Position numbers and translations under genes: made by a program | The notes under the pieces: model-generated | Told to the model about the DNA's origin: nothing | The model's database searches: none | The model's input: the letters and a program-made list of their open reading frames with translations, nothing else | NCBI GenBank assembly: GCA_020851235.1 | Contig: JADZDD010000011.1 | Span: 62,001-126,000 of the forward strand | From: Burkholderiales bacterium | GTDB taxonomy: Bacteria; Pseudomonadota; Gammaproteobacteria; Burkholderiales; Casimicrobiaceae | DNA: 64,000 nt | Direction: 5' to 3' | Shown: positions 44,395 to 52,493 of the stretch, one piece after another | Position numbering within the stretch: position 1 is the first letter of the stretch | Layout of the letters: the number at the start of each line of letters is the position of its first letter

Positions 44395-44636
44395 TGGGCA
44401 AGATCGTCGTCTGGCTCATCGTCGTTTTCGTGGCGCTCTTCGCGTTGCGTCTGGCCAACGTCGCCAAGCTGCGCGCGCGGCGCGCGCGCGAACCGCGCGC
44501 ACCGAAGGCGGTCGAGGCGATGGTCCGCTGCGGGCATTGCGGCGTGTTCCTGCCGCGCAGCGAGGCGAAGCCGGAGCGCGATGGCTATCGCTGCGCCGAT
44601 CCGCGCTGCGCCGGCGATCACCGCGCGCCCACGTAG
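44394..44636 (+). CDS. PP0621-family small membrane protein with Cys motif
   Basis: An 80-residue protein with one N-terminal membrane helix (VWLIVVFVALFALRL), a basic linker, then MVRCGHCGVFLPRSEA and a second Cys pair (YRCADPRCAGDH), probably a zinc ribbon. It matches the PP0621 family found in beta- and gammaproteobacteria, often beside pilS-pilR as here. Function is unknown. Its ATG overlaps the oxidase stop by one base, and pilS follows 12 bp later, so it is probably co-transcribed with both. Confidence 0.85.
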   Translation: MGKIVVWLIVVFVALFALRLANVAKLRARRAREPRAPKAVEAMVRCGHCGVFLPRSEAKPERDGYRCADPRCAGDHRAPT

Positions 44637-44648
44637 CGCGTGCCACCG

Positions 44649-46298
44649 ATGTCGACCACGCCACCCGACATCCACCCCTCCGCGCCGCGCCTGGCGCCGC
44701 CCCTGCCGCTGCCGATGGGCGACTCGGGACGCCGCATCCTGTGGATCGTCGGCCTGTATCGGGCCATTTGCGCGGTGACGCTGCTCGGCGCTGCGCTCCT
44801 CGTCGACCCGCGCACGCTCAACATCGGTGCTCCGAACGCATTCATGACGGGCACCGGACTGTACTTCCTCTTCGGCGTCGCGTCGTTCTGGTGGGTCCAG
44901 CAGGATCGCTTGCCGCTGCCGCTGCCGGCCACGCTCTTCTCGCTCCTTGCCGGAGACGTCTTCTTCCTCTCGCTCGTCATGTTCGCCGGGGGCACCTTCG
45001 GCGCGCCGCTGCCGATCCTGCTCTTTCCGCAACTCGCCGCCGCCGGCTGGATCCTGCGCACGCAAACGGCATTCTTCCACGCGGCCTTTGCCGCGATCTG
45101 CCTCCTGGGACTCGATGCCTACCGGGCCATCGAGGGCATGGTCAGCGCCGCGCAGGTGTTCCAGACCGGCATCCTCGGCTTCGGCTACTTCGCCACCGTC
45201 GGCATCGCCGTGGCGCTCGGCCGCTACACCAAGCAGTCGGAGGACCTCGCCGCGCAGCGCGGCATCGACGTCGCCAACCTCGAGCAGGTCAACCGGCTCA
45301 TCATCCAGGACATGCAGGACGGCGTGCTCGTCGTCGACCTGAACGGCGTGATGCGGGGGCACAACGCGCAGGTCACGCGCCTGCTCGGCGGCTTCGGCCG
45401 CATGCGCGGCGGCATGCGGCTCGCCGAGTTCTCGAGCACGTTGCACGATTACTGGCGCCGCTGGCAGGAAGACTTCACCGAGATGCTCCCGCCGTTCAAG
45501 GTCGACGCCACGCAGCGGCTGTTGCGCGTGCGACTCGTGCGCATCGGGACCGGCCTCAACGGCGGCACGCTCATCTACCTCGAGGATCTCGGCCGCGCCC
45601 AGGCCGAGGCGCAGCAGATGAAGCTCGCGGCGATGGGACGTCTCACCGCATCGATCGCGCACGAGGTTCGCAATCCGCTGTCGGCGATCAACCAGGCGGC
45701 GCAACTGCTCGAGGAGGATGGCGCGGTTGCACCCGAGGGCGCGCGCCTGCTCGGCATGATTCGCAACAACGCGAAGCGCATCGACCGCATCGTCGGCGAG
45801 GTACTCCAGCTCAACCGGCGCGATCGCAGGCAACCGGAGACGCTCGCGTTCGCGGAGTTCATCCGCGGCATCGTCGACGAGATCGTGCAGGCCGAGAACA
45901 TCCCGCCCGGCGGCGTGGTACGGCAGATTCCCGAGGACCTGCTCATCATCTTCGACCGCGGGCACTTGAGCCAGATCATGTGGAATCTCGTGCGCAATGC
46001 GTGGCAGCACTGCCAGAAGAAGGACGGCAGCATCCGGATCGTCGCGCGCGCCGGCTACATGGGCGATGCGGTAATCTGCGAGCTCACGGACGACGGACCC
46101 GGCATTCCGGCGGAGTTGCGGCCGCAGATCTTCGAGCCGTTCTTCACCACGCGACCCGGCGGCACGGGGCTTGGCCTGTACATCGCGCGCGAACTCGCCG
46201 ACGCCAACGGTGCAACGCTCGAGCTCCTGCCACGCGGCCCGGGCGCGCACTTTCGCATGACGATACGACGCGCCTCGGCGCCTGGACCAGGCGCGTAA
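44649..46298 (+). CDS. pilS: Sensor histidine kinase PilS
   Basis: A 549-residue kinase with about six N-terminal membrane helices (residues 30-185), a PAS-like region near IIQDMQDGVLVVDLNG, HisKA with AMGRLTASIAHEVRNPLSAIN, and HATPase with WNLVRNAWQH and GTGLGLYIA. The six-helix sensor next to a sigma-54 activator is the PilS-PilR arrangement, which controls type IV pilin in Pseudomonas and other genes elsewhere. ATG at 44649 is chosen over a GTG three codons upstream. No pilA is in the window, so the targets are unknown. Confidence 0.9.
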   Translation: MSTTPPDIHPSAPRLAPPLPLPMGDSGRRILWIVGLYRAICAVTLLGAALLVDPRTLNIGAPNAFMTGTGLYFLFGVASFWWVQQDRLPLPLPATLFSLLAGDVFFLSLVMFAGGTFGAPLPILLFPQLAAAGWILRTQTAFFHAAFAAICLLGLDAYRAIEGMVSAAQVFQTGILGFGYFATVGIAVALGRYTKQSEDLAAQRGIDVANLEQVNRLIIQDMQDGVLVVDLNGVMRGHNAQVTRLLGGFGRMRGGMRLAEFSSTLHDYWRRWQEDFTEMLPPFKVDATQRLLRVRLVRIGTGLNGGTLIYLEDLGRAQAEAQQMKLAAMGRLTASIAHEVRNPLSAINQAAQLLEEDGAVAPEGARLLGMIRNNAKRIDRIVGEVLQLNRRDRRQPETLAFAEFIRGIVDEIVQAENIPPGGVVRQIPEDLLIIFDRGHLSQIMWNLVRNAWQHCQKKDGSIRIVARAGYMGDAVICELTDDGPGIPAELRPQIFEPFFTTRPGGTGLGLYIARELADANGATLELLPRGPGAHFRMTIRRASAPGPGA

Positions 46299-46339
46299 CG
46301 CGCCCGCGGGTACACGTTCCATCTCGGGAGGAGGACATC

Positions 46340-47677
46340 TTGACCAGAAGGATCCGCGGCCAACCCAAAGTGCTCGTCGTCGACGACGAGCCGGACCTGC
46401 TCGAACTGCTCGAGCTCACGCTGTCCCGCATGGGGCTCGACACGTCGCGTGCCGGAAACGTCGCCGATGCGATCGCGCTGCTCGATCGGGAAGCGTTCGA
46501 CCTGTGCCTGACCGACATGCGCCTGCCCGACGGCGAAGGCCTGCGCGTGGTCGAGCACATCACGCAAAAGGCGATGGATGTCCCGGTCGCGGTCATCACC
46601 GCCTTCGGCAGCGCCGAGAATGCGGTCGCGGCGCTGAAGGCGGGCGCATTCGACTACCTTGCCAAGCCGGTCGCGCTCGAGCAATTGCGCGCGCTCGTCA
46701 AGCAGGCGCTGAAGGTGCCCGAGAAGGCGCGCCCGGCAAGCAGCTACCAACTCCTGGGCGAGTCGCCCGCGATGCAGCAGGTGCGCCAGCTCATCGATCG
46801 CCTCGCCAAGAGCCAGGCCCCGGTCTTCGTCAGCGGTGAGTCGGGCAGCGGCAAGGAACTCGCGGCGCGCATGATCCATCACCTCGGACCGCGCGGCGAG
46901 CAGCCCTTCGTCGCGGTCAACTGCGGCGCGATTCCCGAAAATCTCATGGAAAGCGAGTTCTTCGGCTATCGCAAGGGTGCGTTCACCGGGGCCGATGCGG
47001 ATCGCGACGGCTTCTTCCAGGCCGCGAACGGCGGCACGCTCTTCCTGGACGAAGTGGCAGACCTTCCGCTCGCGATGCAGGTCAAGCTCCTGCGCGCGAT
47101 CCAGGAGAAGAAGGTGCGCAAGGTCGGGGCGACGCAGGAGGAGCCGGTCGATGTGCGCATCATCAGTGCGACCCACAAGAAGCTCGCGGCGCTCGTCGAA
47201 TCCGGCAACTTCCGGCAAGACCTCTTCTACCGCCTGCACGTGATCGAACTGCCGATGCCAAGCCTGCGCGAGATGCGCGAGGACATCCCGTCGATCGCGC
47301 AGGCGATCCTCGCGCGCCTCAATCGCGGCGGCAACGCGAGCCTCGAACCCGAGGCCGTCGCTGCGCTCGAGCAGTACCCGTTTCCCGGCAACGTCCGCGA
47401 GCTCGAGAACATCCTCGAACGGGGACTGTCCCTTGCCGCCGACCCGCAGCGCATCACGGCGGAGGACCTGCACCTCAATCCGATGCGCGACGAGGCCGAA
47501 GGCGCCGCGCCAACCGGCGACAAGTGGCCGTTGCAGGATTACCTCGACCGCGTCGAGCGCACCGCGATCAACGAGGCACTCGAGAAGACACGCTTCAACC
47601 GTACCGCCGCCGCCAAGCTCCTGGGCATCACCTTCCGGGCGATGCGCTATCGGATGGAGCGGTTGGGGATCAAGTAG
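46340..47677 (+). CDS. pilR: Sigma-54-dependent response regulator PilR
   Basis: A 445-residue NtrC-type activator. The receiver has DDEPD at the N-terminus and acceptor Asp in CLTDMRLPDGEG. The AAA+ domain has Walker A GESGSGKE, the sigma-54 contact GAFTGA and GGTLFLDEVADLP. A Fis-type helix-turn-helix ends the protein (TAAAKLLGITFRAMRYRMERLG). The frame is open from far upstream inside pilS. The chosen start is TTG at 46340, right after GGGAGGAGGA, giving the usual N-terminus. It follows pilS by 41 bp. Confidence 0.92.
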   Translation: MTRRIRGQPKVLVVDDEPDLLELLELTLSRMGLDTSRAGNVADAIALLDREAFDLCLTDMRLPDGEGLRVVEHITQKAMDVPVAVITAFGSAENAVAALKAGAFDYLAKPVALEQLRALVKQALKVPEKARPASSYQLLGESPAMQQVRQLIDRLAKSQAPVFVSGESGSGKELAARMIHHLGPRGEQPFVAVNCGAIPENLMESEFFGYRKGAFTGADADRDGFFQAANGGTLFLDEVADLPLAMQVKLLRAIQEKKVRKVGATQEEPVDVRIISATHKKLAALVESGNFRQDLFYRLHVIELPMPSLREMREDIPSIAQAILARLNRGGNASLEPEAVAALEQYPFPGNVRELENILERGLSLAADPQRITAEDLHLNPMRDEAEGAAPTGDKWPLQDYLDRVERTAINEALEKTRFNRTAAAKLLGITFRAMRYRMERLGIK

Positions 47678-47715
47678 GCCCGCACGATGATCGCGTGCCG
47701 CGATCGGCGCCTCGG

Positions 47716-48336
47716 GTGAGGCACGCCGGCACCGTCGTGCGTGGCATCGATGCCGCCGGGTACGCACGCGGCGCACACCAGGTCGCCTCGCCCAACTGCG
47801 ACGCCCGCCCACGGGGCGTCGACGTCTGCCTCGCCGTCATCCACAACATCTCGCTGCCGCCCGGCCGCTTCGGCGGCGACGACGTCCGGCGGCTGTTCAC
47901 CAACACGCTCGACACCGCGGCGCATCCGTTCTTCGTGTCCCTCGCAGGCGTGCGTGTCTCCGCGCATTTTTTCGTCCGCCGCGACGGGAGCCTCGTCCAG
48001 TTCGTCTCCTGCAACGCGCGCGCCTGGCATGCCGGCGTGTCGGCGTGGCATGGGCGGGCGCGCTGCAACGACTATTCGATCGGCATCGAGGTCGAGGGCA
48101 CCGATACGGAGGCGTACGAGGCGGCGCAGTACCGTACCCTGGCGGACCTGTTGCGGGCGCTGCACCGGCGCTATCCGCTCGCCGCGGCCGTCGGGCACAG
48201 CGACGTGGCTCCCGGGCGCAAGACCGACCCGGGCGCGGCATTCGATTGGGGGCGCCTCGCCCGCCTCCTCGGCACGCGGCTCCTGCCCCGCGACGGCGAG
48301 GGGCGCCTCGCGGGATCGCCTTCGTCCGTGCTATAG
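47716..48336 (+). CDS. ampD: 1,6-anhydro-N-acetylmuramyl-L-alanine amidase AmpD
   Basis: AmpD cleaves anhydromuropeptides in cytoplasmic peptidoglycan recycling and indirectly controls AmpR-type regulation. The product of about 206 residues contains the zinc ligands in VIHNISLPPG, RAWHAGVSAW and the final GHSDVAPGRKTDPG. It matches E. coli AmpD across its length. The start is uncertain: GTGs at 47698 and 47716 are in frame and neither has a good ribosome-binding site; I take 47716. It follows pilR by 38 bp. Confidence 0.93.
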   Translation: MRHAGTVVRGIDAAGYARGAHQVASPNCDARPRGVDVCLAVIHNISLPPGRFGGDDVRRLFTNTLDTAAHPFFVSLAGVRVSAHFFVRRDGSLVQFVSCNARAWHAGVSAWHGRARCNDYSIGIEVEGTDTEAYEAAQYRTLADLLRALHRRYPLAAAVGHSDVAPGRKTDPGAAFDWGRLARLLGTRLLPRDGEGRLAGSPSSVL

Positions 48337-48477
48337 TTACGGGTTGGTCGGCTCGCGGTCCCGTCGTCGCCAAGAACCGGCGGCAGCGTAGCGTCGCCTC
48401 GGGATCCTGGCGCCACCACGCCCGCCTAAGACGCCCTTAAGCCGGGACGGCGATGCTGTCGCCGACCATGCCTACCG

Positions 48478-49014
48478 ATGCAGATCGTCGCGGATTACTT
48501 TCCGCTCATCCTCTTCTTCCTCGCCTTCAAATGGCAGGGAATCATGGTCGCCACCGCGGTGGCGATCGCCGCGTCCGTCGCCCAAATCGTCTGGTTCAAG
48601 TGGCGCAAGGGCAAGGTGTCGGTCGTCCACTGGCTGTCGTTCGCGATCATCGCGATCTTCGGCGGCGCGACCCTGCTCCTGCAAGACGAGGTCTTCATCA
48701 AGTGGAAGCCGACGGTCCTGTACGGGGCGTTCTGCGCGGTGCTCATCGGTGGCCGACTCTTTTTCGACAAGGATCTGCTCGCCTACGTCCTGCGCGACGT
48801 GACGCTGCCCGCTCCGGTGTGGGCTCGCGTGACGTGGTCGTGGGCGACGTTCTTCGCGGTGATGGGGGCGCTCAACTGGTACGTCGCCTTCCATTACCCG
48901 ACCGACACGTGGGTGAATTTCAAGGTCTGGGGCGGGATCGGACTCTTCCTGCTCTTTGCGGTCGCGCAGGGGCTCTTCCTCGCGCGGCACCTGACCGAGC
49001 CGGGCAAGCCGTGA
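48478..49014 (+). CDS. yciB: Intracellular septation protein A family (YciB/IspZ)
   Basis: A 178-residue inner-membrane protein with about five helices. The N-terminus VADYFPLILFFLAFKWQGI, the central PTVLYGAFCAVLIGGRLFF and ALNWYVAFHYPTDTWVNFKVWGGIGL are characteristic of YciB. The family supports cell-envelope integrity and division; the mechanism is unclear. Its stop overlaps the GTG of the BolA gene. The 141-bp gap before it holds no visible gene. Confidence 0.94.
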   Translation: MQIVADYFPLILFFLAFKWQGIMVATAVAIAASVAQIVWFKWRKGKVSVVHWLSFAIIAIFGGATLLLQDEVFIKWKPTVLYGAFCAVLIGGRLFFDKDLLAYVLRDVTLPAPVWARVTWSWATFFAVMGALNWYVAFHYPTDTWVNFKVWGGIGLFLLFAVAQGLFLARHLTEPGKP

Positions 49015-49304
49015 CGTCCCAAACCACAACGGCCCCGTCGGTGGCGCACCTCTTGCGCGAGCGCCTGGCGCCTCTGGCTCCCCTCGTGTTCGACCTGGCC
49101 GACGACAGCGCCGAGCACGTCGGTCATGCCGGCGCGGCCCGCGGCGGCGGGCACTTTTCGCTGCTGATCGTGTCCGAGCAGTTCGCCGGTCTCACCCGGA
49201 TCGCCCGTCATCGTACGGTGCTCGCTCGGGTCGGCGATCTCATTCCCCATCCCGTCCACGCGCTCGCCATACGCGCCTACGCACCGGACGAGTTTCCCTC
49301 CTGA
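49011..49304 (+). CDS. BolA-family protein
   Basis: A 97-residue BolA-fold protein. It has the N-terminal VAHLLRERLAPLAPLVFDLADDSAEHVGHAG region and the conserved GGHFSLLIVSEQFAGLTRIARHRTVLARVGDL core, ending near PVHALAIRAYAPDEF. BolA proteins pair with monothiol glutaredoxins in Fe-S trafficking or act as regulators. The GTG start overlaps the yciB stop (GTGA), and the parvulin gene follows 17 bp downstream; yciB-bolA-ppi is a common betaproteobacterial order. Confidence 0.92.
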   Translation: MTSQTTTAPSVAHLLRERLAPLAPLVFDLADDSAEHVGHAGAARGGGHFSLLIVSEQFAGLTRIARHRTVLARVGDLIPHPVHALAIRAYAPDEFPS

Positions 49305-49321
49305 CGAAAGGACGCAACGCA

Positions 49322-50140
49322 ATGATCCGAACCCGATCCACTCTCGCCTTGCTGGCCGCACTCGCCGTCGCCGGTACCGTGCAGGCGCAGCCTGCCGCAC
49401 CGAAGGCGGCGGCACCGGCGGCCGCACCTGCCGCGGCCGCGCCGGCCGGCAAGGCGCTGTACCCGCAGGCGCAGTTCGACTTCATGCTGAAGGAGCGCCT
49501 CGCCCAGGGCGCCCCCGACACGCCCGAGTTGCGCAACGCGATCCGTGAGGAGCTCAATACCCGCGAACTCCTCGTGCGCGAGGCGAAGAAGGCGAACCTC
49601 GACAAGAACGCCGACGTCAAGAACCAGATGGATCTCGCGGGCCAGACCGTGCTCGTGCGCGCCTACGTCACCGACTGGCTGAAGAAGAATCCGATTCCGG
49701 AGAGCGAACTGCGCAAGGAATACGAAGCGATCAAGGCGCAGATGGGCGACAAGGAATACAAGGTGAAGCACATCCTCGTCGACAAGGAAGACGAGGCGAA
49801 GGACATCATCGCGCAACTGCAAAAGGGCGCGAAGTTCGACGAGCTCGCCAAGGCGCGGTCGAAGGATCCGGGCAGCAAGGATCGCGGCGGCGATCTCGAC
49901 TGGAACGCGCCGGGCGGCTTCGTCAAGCCTTTCAGCGATGCGATGGTCGCGACGCCGAAGGGCAAGTTCACCGCGCAGCCGGTGCAAACGCAGTTTGGCT
50001 ATCACGTGATCCTCGTCGAGGACATTCGTGACGCGAAGGTGCCGCCGTTCGACGAGGTGAAGCCGCAGCTCGCGCAACGCGCGCAAGCGGCGTATCTCGA
50101 CAAGTACTTCAAGGAGCTGCGCGCCAAGGGCGGCGTGTAG
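49322..50140 (+). CDS. Periplasmic parvulin-type peptidyl-prolyl isomerase
   Basis: A 272-residue exported PPIase. It has a Sec signal (cleavage near V-Q-A-Q at about residue 22), an Ala/Pro-rich linker to about residue 43, a SurA/PrsA-like helical region, and a parvulin domain from about residue 141 (YKVKHILVDKEDEAKDII ... FGYHVILVEDIRD). It probably assists outer-membrane or periplasmic folding. AGGA precedes the ATG. A strong terminator follows the stop codon, so this ends the transcription unit that begins with yciB. Confidence 0.93.
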   Translation: MIRTRSTLALLAALAVAGTVQAQPAAPKAAAPAAAPAAAAPAGKALYPQAQFDFMLKERLAQGAPDTPELRNAIREELNTRELLVREAKKANLDKNADVKNQMDLAGQTVLVRAYVTDWLKKNPIPESELRKEYEAIKAQMGDKEYKVKHILVDKEDEAKDIIAQLQKGAKFDELAKARSKDPGSKDRGGDLDWNAPGGFVKPFSDAMVATPKGKFTAQPVQTQFGYHVILVEDIRDAKVPPFDEVKPQLAQRAQAAYLDKYFKELRAKGGV

Positions 50141-50163
50141 TCCCCATCCTGGTCGCAAGAAGG

Positions 50164-50196
50164 GGCAGGTCGCAGGCGCGACCTGCCTTTTCTTTT
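50164..50196 (+). terminator. Rho-independent terminator after the parvulin gene
   Basis: A perfect 10-bp stem (GGCAGGTCGC / GCGACCTGCC) with a 4-nt AGGC loop is followed by TTTTCTTTT. It starts 24 bp after the parvulin stop and is the clearest terminator in the window. Confidence 0.93.
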
Positions 50197-50489
50197 GGGG
50201 GACGCTCGACACGCGACCGATGACGCCGATGCGGGCCACCGGCGGCTGGCGCGTGGCGCGCAAGCAAGATCGCTGCCTGCATGCACGACGTCTCCGCGGC
50301 GCAACGGGGAAAACCCTAGCCATGGTTTCGATATGGAGGTAAACCCTCGAATCAGGCTGGACATCTTGCGGATAACCCAATAGCCTCCCAGTTCGCTCGC
50401 CCTTCGCCGGGCGAGTTTTCGGTTCGAAGTCGACAACGAAAGAGGCCCCGGATGCGCTGCGGCGCATCCGGGTCGGACGGAGGAGTTGG
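50197..50489 (+). promoter_or_regulatory. tctBA leader region with two hairpins
   Basis: No gene is seen in these 293 bp. Near the 3' end a 6-bp stem CTCGCC/GGCGAG (50397-50415) is followed by TTTT, resembling a weak terminator or attenuator. At 50447-50472 a perfect 11-bp stem (CCCGGATGCGC / GCGCATCCGGG, loop TGCG) ends 6 bp before the GGAGGAG ribosome-binding site of tctB. Short repeats of AAACCC/GGTTT lie at 50313-50346. The arrangement suggests control of the transporter by transcript structure; the ligand or factor is unknown, and I found no clear -35/-10. Confidence 0.5.
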
Positions 50490-50945
50490 ATGCATTTCAT
50501 CAAGAATCCCAAGGATTTCTGGGCAGGGATCCTCTACATCGCCTTTGGCATCGCAGCGATCGGCATCGCTTACAACTATCCCGTCGGCTCCGCCGGGCGC
50601 ATGGGGCCCGGGTACTTCCCACGCGCACTCGGCATCATCCTCATCGGACTCGGACTGATCCTGTCGCTGCGCGCGCTTCGCCTGCGTGGCGAACCGCTGA
50701 GCTTCCCCACGTTCAAGCCGATCGTCATCATCATCGGGGCGACGGTCCTTTTCGGTCTCGCCGCGCCGAAGCTCGGACTCGTCGTCGCGACGATCATCCT
50801 CGTCATCGTTTCCAGTACCGCCAGCGAGGAGTTCAACTGGAAGGAAGCGGTCATCGCGTCCGTCGGGCTCGCAGTCTTCGCGTGGATCGCCTTCGCCCGG
50901 GGGCTCAATCTGCAGCTTCCCGTCTGGCCCTGGTTCATGGGATAG
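50490..50945 (+). CDS. tctB: Tripartite tricarboxylate transporter small subunit TctB
   Basis: A 151-residue protein with four predicted membrane helices. The N-terminal KNPKDFWAGILYIAFGIAAI and GRMGPGYFPRALG segments are diagnostic of TctB. With TctA it forms the membrane part of a sodium-coupled carboxylate carrier. A GGAGGAG ribosome-binding site is 5 nt before the ATG. TctA follows 9 bp later. Confidence 0.94.
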   Translation: MHFIKNPKDFWAGILYIAFGIAAIGIAYNYPVGSAGRMGPGYFPRALGIILIGLGLILSLRALRLRGEPLSFPTFKPIVIIIGATVLFGLAAPKLGLVVATIILVIVSSTASEEFNWKEAVIASVGLAVFAWIAFARGLNLQLPVWPWFMG

Positions 50946-50954
50946 GAGACGCAC

Positions 50955-52454
50955 ATGGAAATCCTCTCCCACCTCGCGCTCGGCTTCAGCGTCGCCGTCA
51001 CGCTCCAGAACGTTCTCTACGCTTTCGTCGGCGTGCTCCTGGGCACGCTCATCGGCGTGTTGCCCGGGATCGGCCCGGTCCCGACGATCGCGATGCTGCT
51101 GCCGATCACGTATGCGCTGCCGCCGGTTGCCGCGCTCATCATGCTCGCCGGCATCTACTACGGCGCGCAGTACGGCGGGTCGACGACGGCGATTCTCGTC
51201 AACCTGCCGGGCGAGTCTTCCGCCGTCGTCACCTGCATCGACGGCTATCAGATGGCGCGCCAGGGGCGCGCCGGCAAGGCGCTCGCGGTCGCCGCCATCG
51301 GTTCGTTCATCGCAGGAACGTTTGCGACGATGCTCATTGCCGGCTTCGCGCCGCCGCTGGCCGACGTGGCGCTCAAGTTCGGACCCGCCGAGTATTTCTC
51401 GCTCATGGTGCTCGGCCTCATCGCGGCGGTGGTGCTCGCGAGCGGCTCGCTCGTCAAGGCGATCGGCATGATCGTGCTGGGACTCCTTCTCGGGATCGCC
51501 GGGACCGACGTCAACTCGGGGCTGCAGCGTTACACGTTCGGCATCGCCGAACTGTCCGACGGCATCGGCTTCGTGACCGTGGCGATGGGCCTGTTCGGTT
51601 TCGCCGAGATCATCGTCAACCTCGAGCACCGGGGCAAACGCGAGATCTTCACCAAGGGCGTGTCGGACCTGATGCTCAAGTGGCACGAGTTCAAGGAAGC
51701 CCTGCCCGCGATCCTGCGCGGGACGGGGATCGGCTCGGTGCTCGGCATCCTCCCCGGAGGCGGAGCCATGCTCTCGGCCTTCGCCTCGTACATGGTCGAG
51801 AAGAAGCTCGCCAAGGATCCGTCGCGCTTCGGCAAGGGCGCGATCGAAGGCGTCGCGGGTCCGGAGAGCGCCAACAATGCGGGATCGCAAGCGAGCTTCA
51901 TCCCGATGCTCACGCTCGGCATCCCGCCCAACGCCGTGATGGCGCTCATGGTCGGCGCGATGACGATCCACTCGATCCAGCCCGGACCGCAGGTGATGAC
52001 GTCGAACCCCGATCTCTTCTGGGGTCTCATCGCCTCGATGTGGATCGGCAACCTGATGCTCGTCGTCTTGAACCTGCCGCTGATCGGCATCTGGGTGAAG
52101 CTCCTGCAGGTGCCGTATCGCCTGCTCTATCCCGCGATCCTCCTCTTCTGCTGCATCGGGGTGTACAGCATCAACAACAACGTCTTCGACGTCTTCATCA
52201 CGGCGGTCTTCGGCATCCTCGGCTGGATCTTCGTCAAGCTCGAATGCGAGCCGGCGCCGCTCCTCCTGGGTTTCATCCTGGGGCCGATGATGGAGGAGAA
52301 CCTGCGACGGGCGCTCCTGCTCTCGCGCGGCGACGCGACGGTGTTCGTCACACGTCCGATCTCGGCGGTGATGCTGGGCATGGCGGTCGTCATGTTGCTC
52401 ATCATCGTGGCGCCGTCGATCCGCAAGAAGCGCGACGAGGCGTTCCACGAATAG
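50955..52454 (+). CDS. tctA: Tripartite tricarboxylate transporter large subunit TctA
   Basis: A 499-residue protein with about twelve helices. Paired signature loops are LPGIGPVPTIAMLLP near residue 37 and ILPGGGAMLSAFASYMVEKK in the second half, with the GPESANNAGSQASFIPMLTLGIP segment between the halves. This is the transport core. No periplasmic TctC receptor is encoded next to it; betaproteobacteria usually have many orphan receptors elsewhere. AGGAG precedes the ATG. Confidence 0.95.
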   Translation: MEILSHLALGFSVAVTLQNVLYAFVGVLLGTLIGVLPGIGPVPTIAMLLPITYALPPVAALIMLAGIYYGAQYGGSTTAILVNLPGESSAVVTCIDGYQMARQGRAGKALAVAAIGSFIAGTFATMLIAGFAPPLADVALKFGPAEYFSLMVLGLIAAVVLASGSLVKAIGMIVLGLLLGIAGTDVNSGLQRYTFGIAELSDGIGFVTVAMGLFGFAEIIVNLEHRGKREIFTKGVSDLMLKWHEFKEALPAILRGTGIGSVLGILPGGGAMLSAFASYMVEKKLAKDPSRFGKGAIEGVAGPESANNAGSQASFIPMLTLGIPPNAVMALMVGAMTIHSIQPGPQVMTSNPDLFWGLIASMWIGNLMLVVLNLPLIGIWVKLLQVPYRLLYPAILLFCCIGVYSINNNVFDVFITAVFGILGWIFVKLECEPAPLLLGFILGPMMEENLRRALLLSRGDATVFVTRPISAVMLGMAVVMLLIIVAPSIRKKRDEAFHE

Positions 52455-52493
52455 CGCGGGACGCCGTGCGCATGCGCTAAACTGGTGCGCATC

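Noticed and set aside
44537-47677. An apparent 1046-residue fusion ending in PilR
   Set aside because: The first 600 codons are an off-frame reading through pilS. A strong ribosome-binding site marks the TTG start of pilR at 46340.
50365-50385. A possible sigma-54 promoter before tctB
   Set aside because: The GG and GC pairs are too close together for a -24/-12 element.
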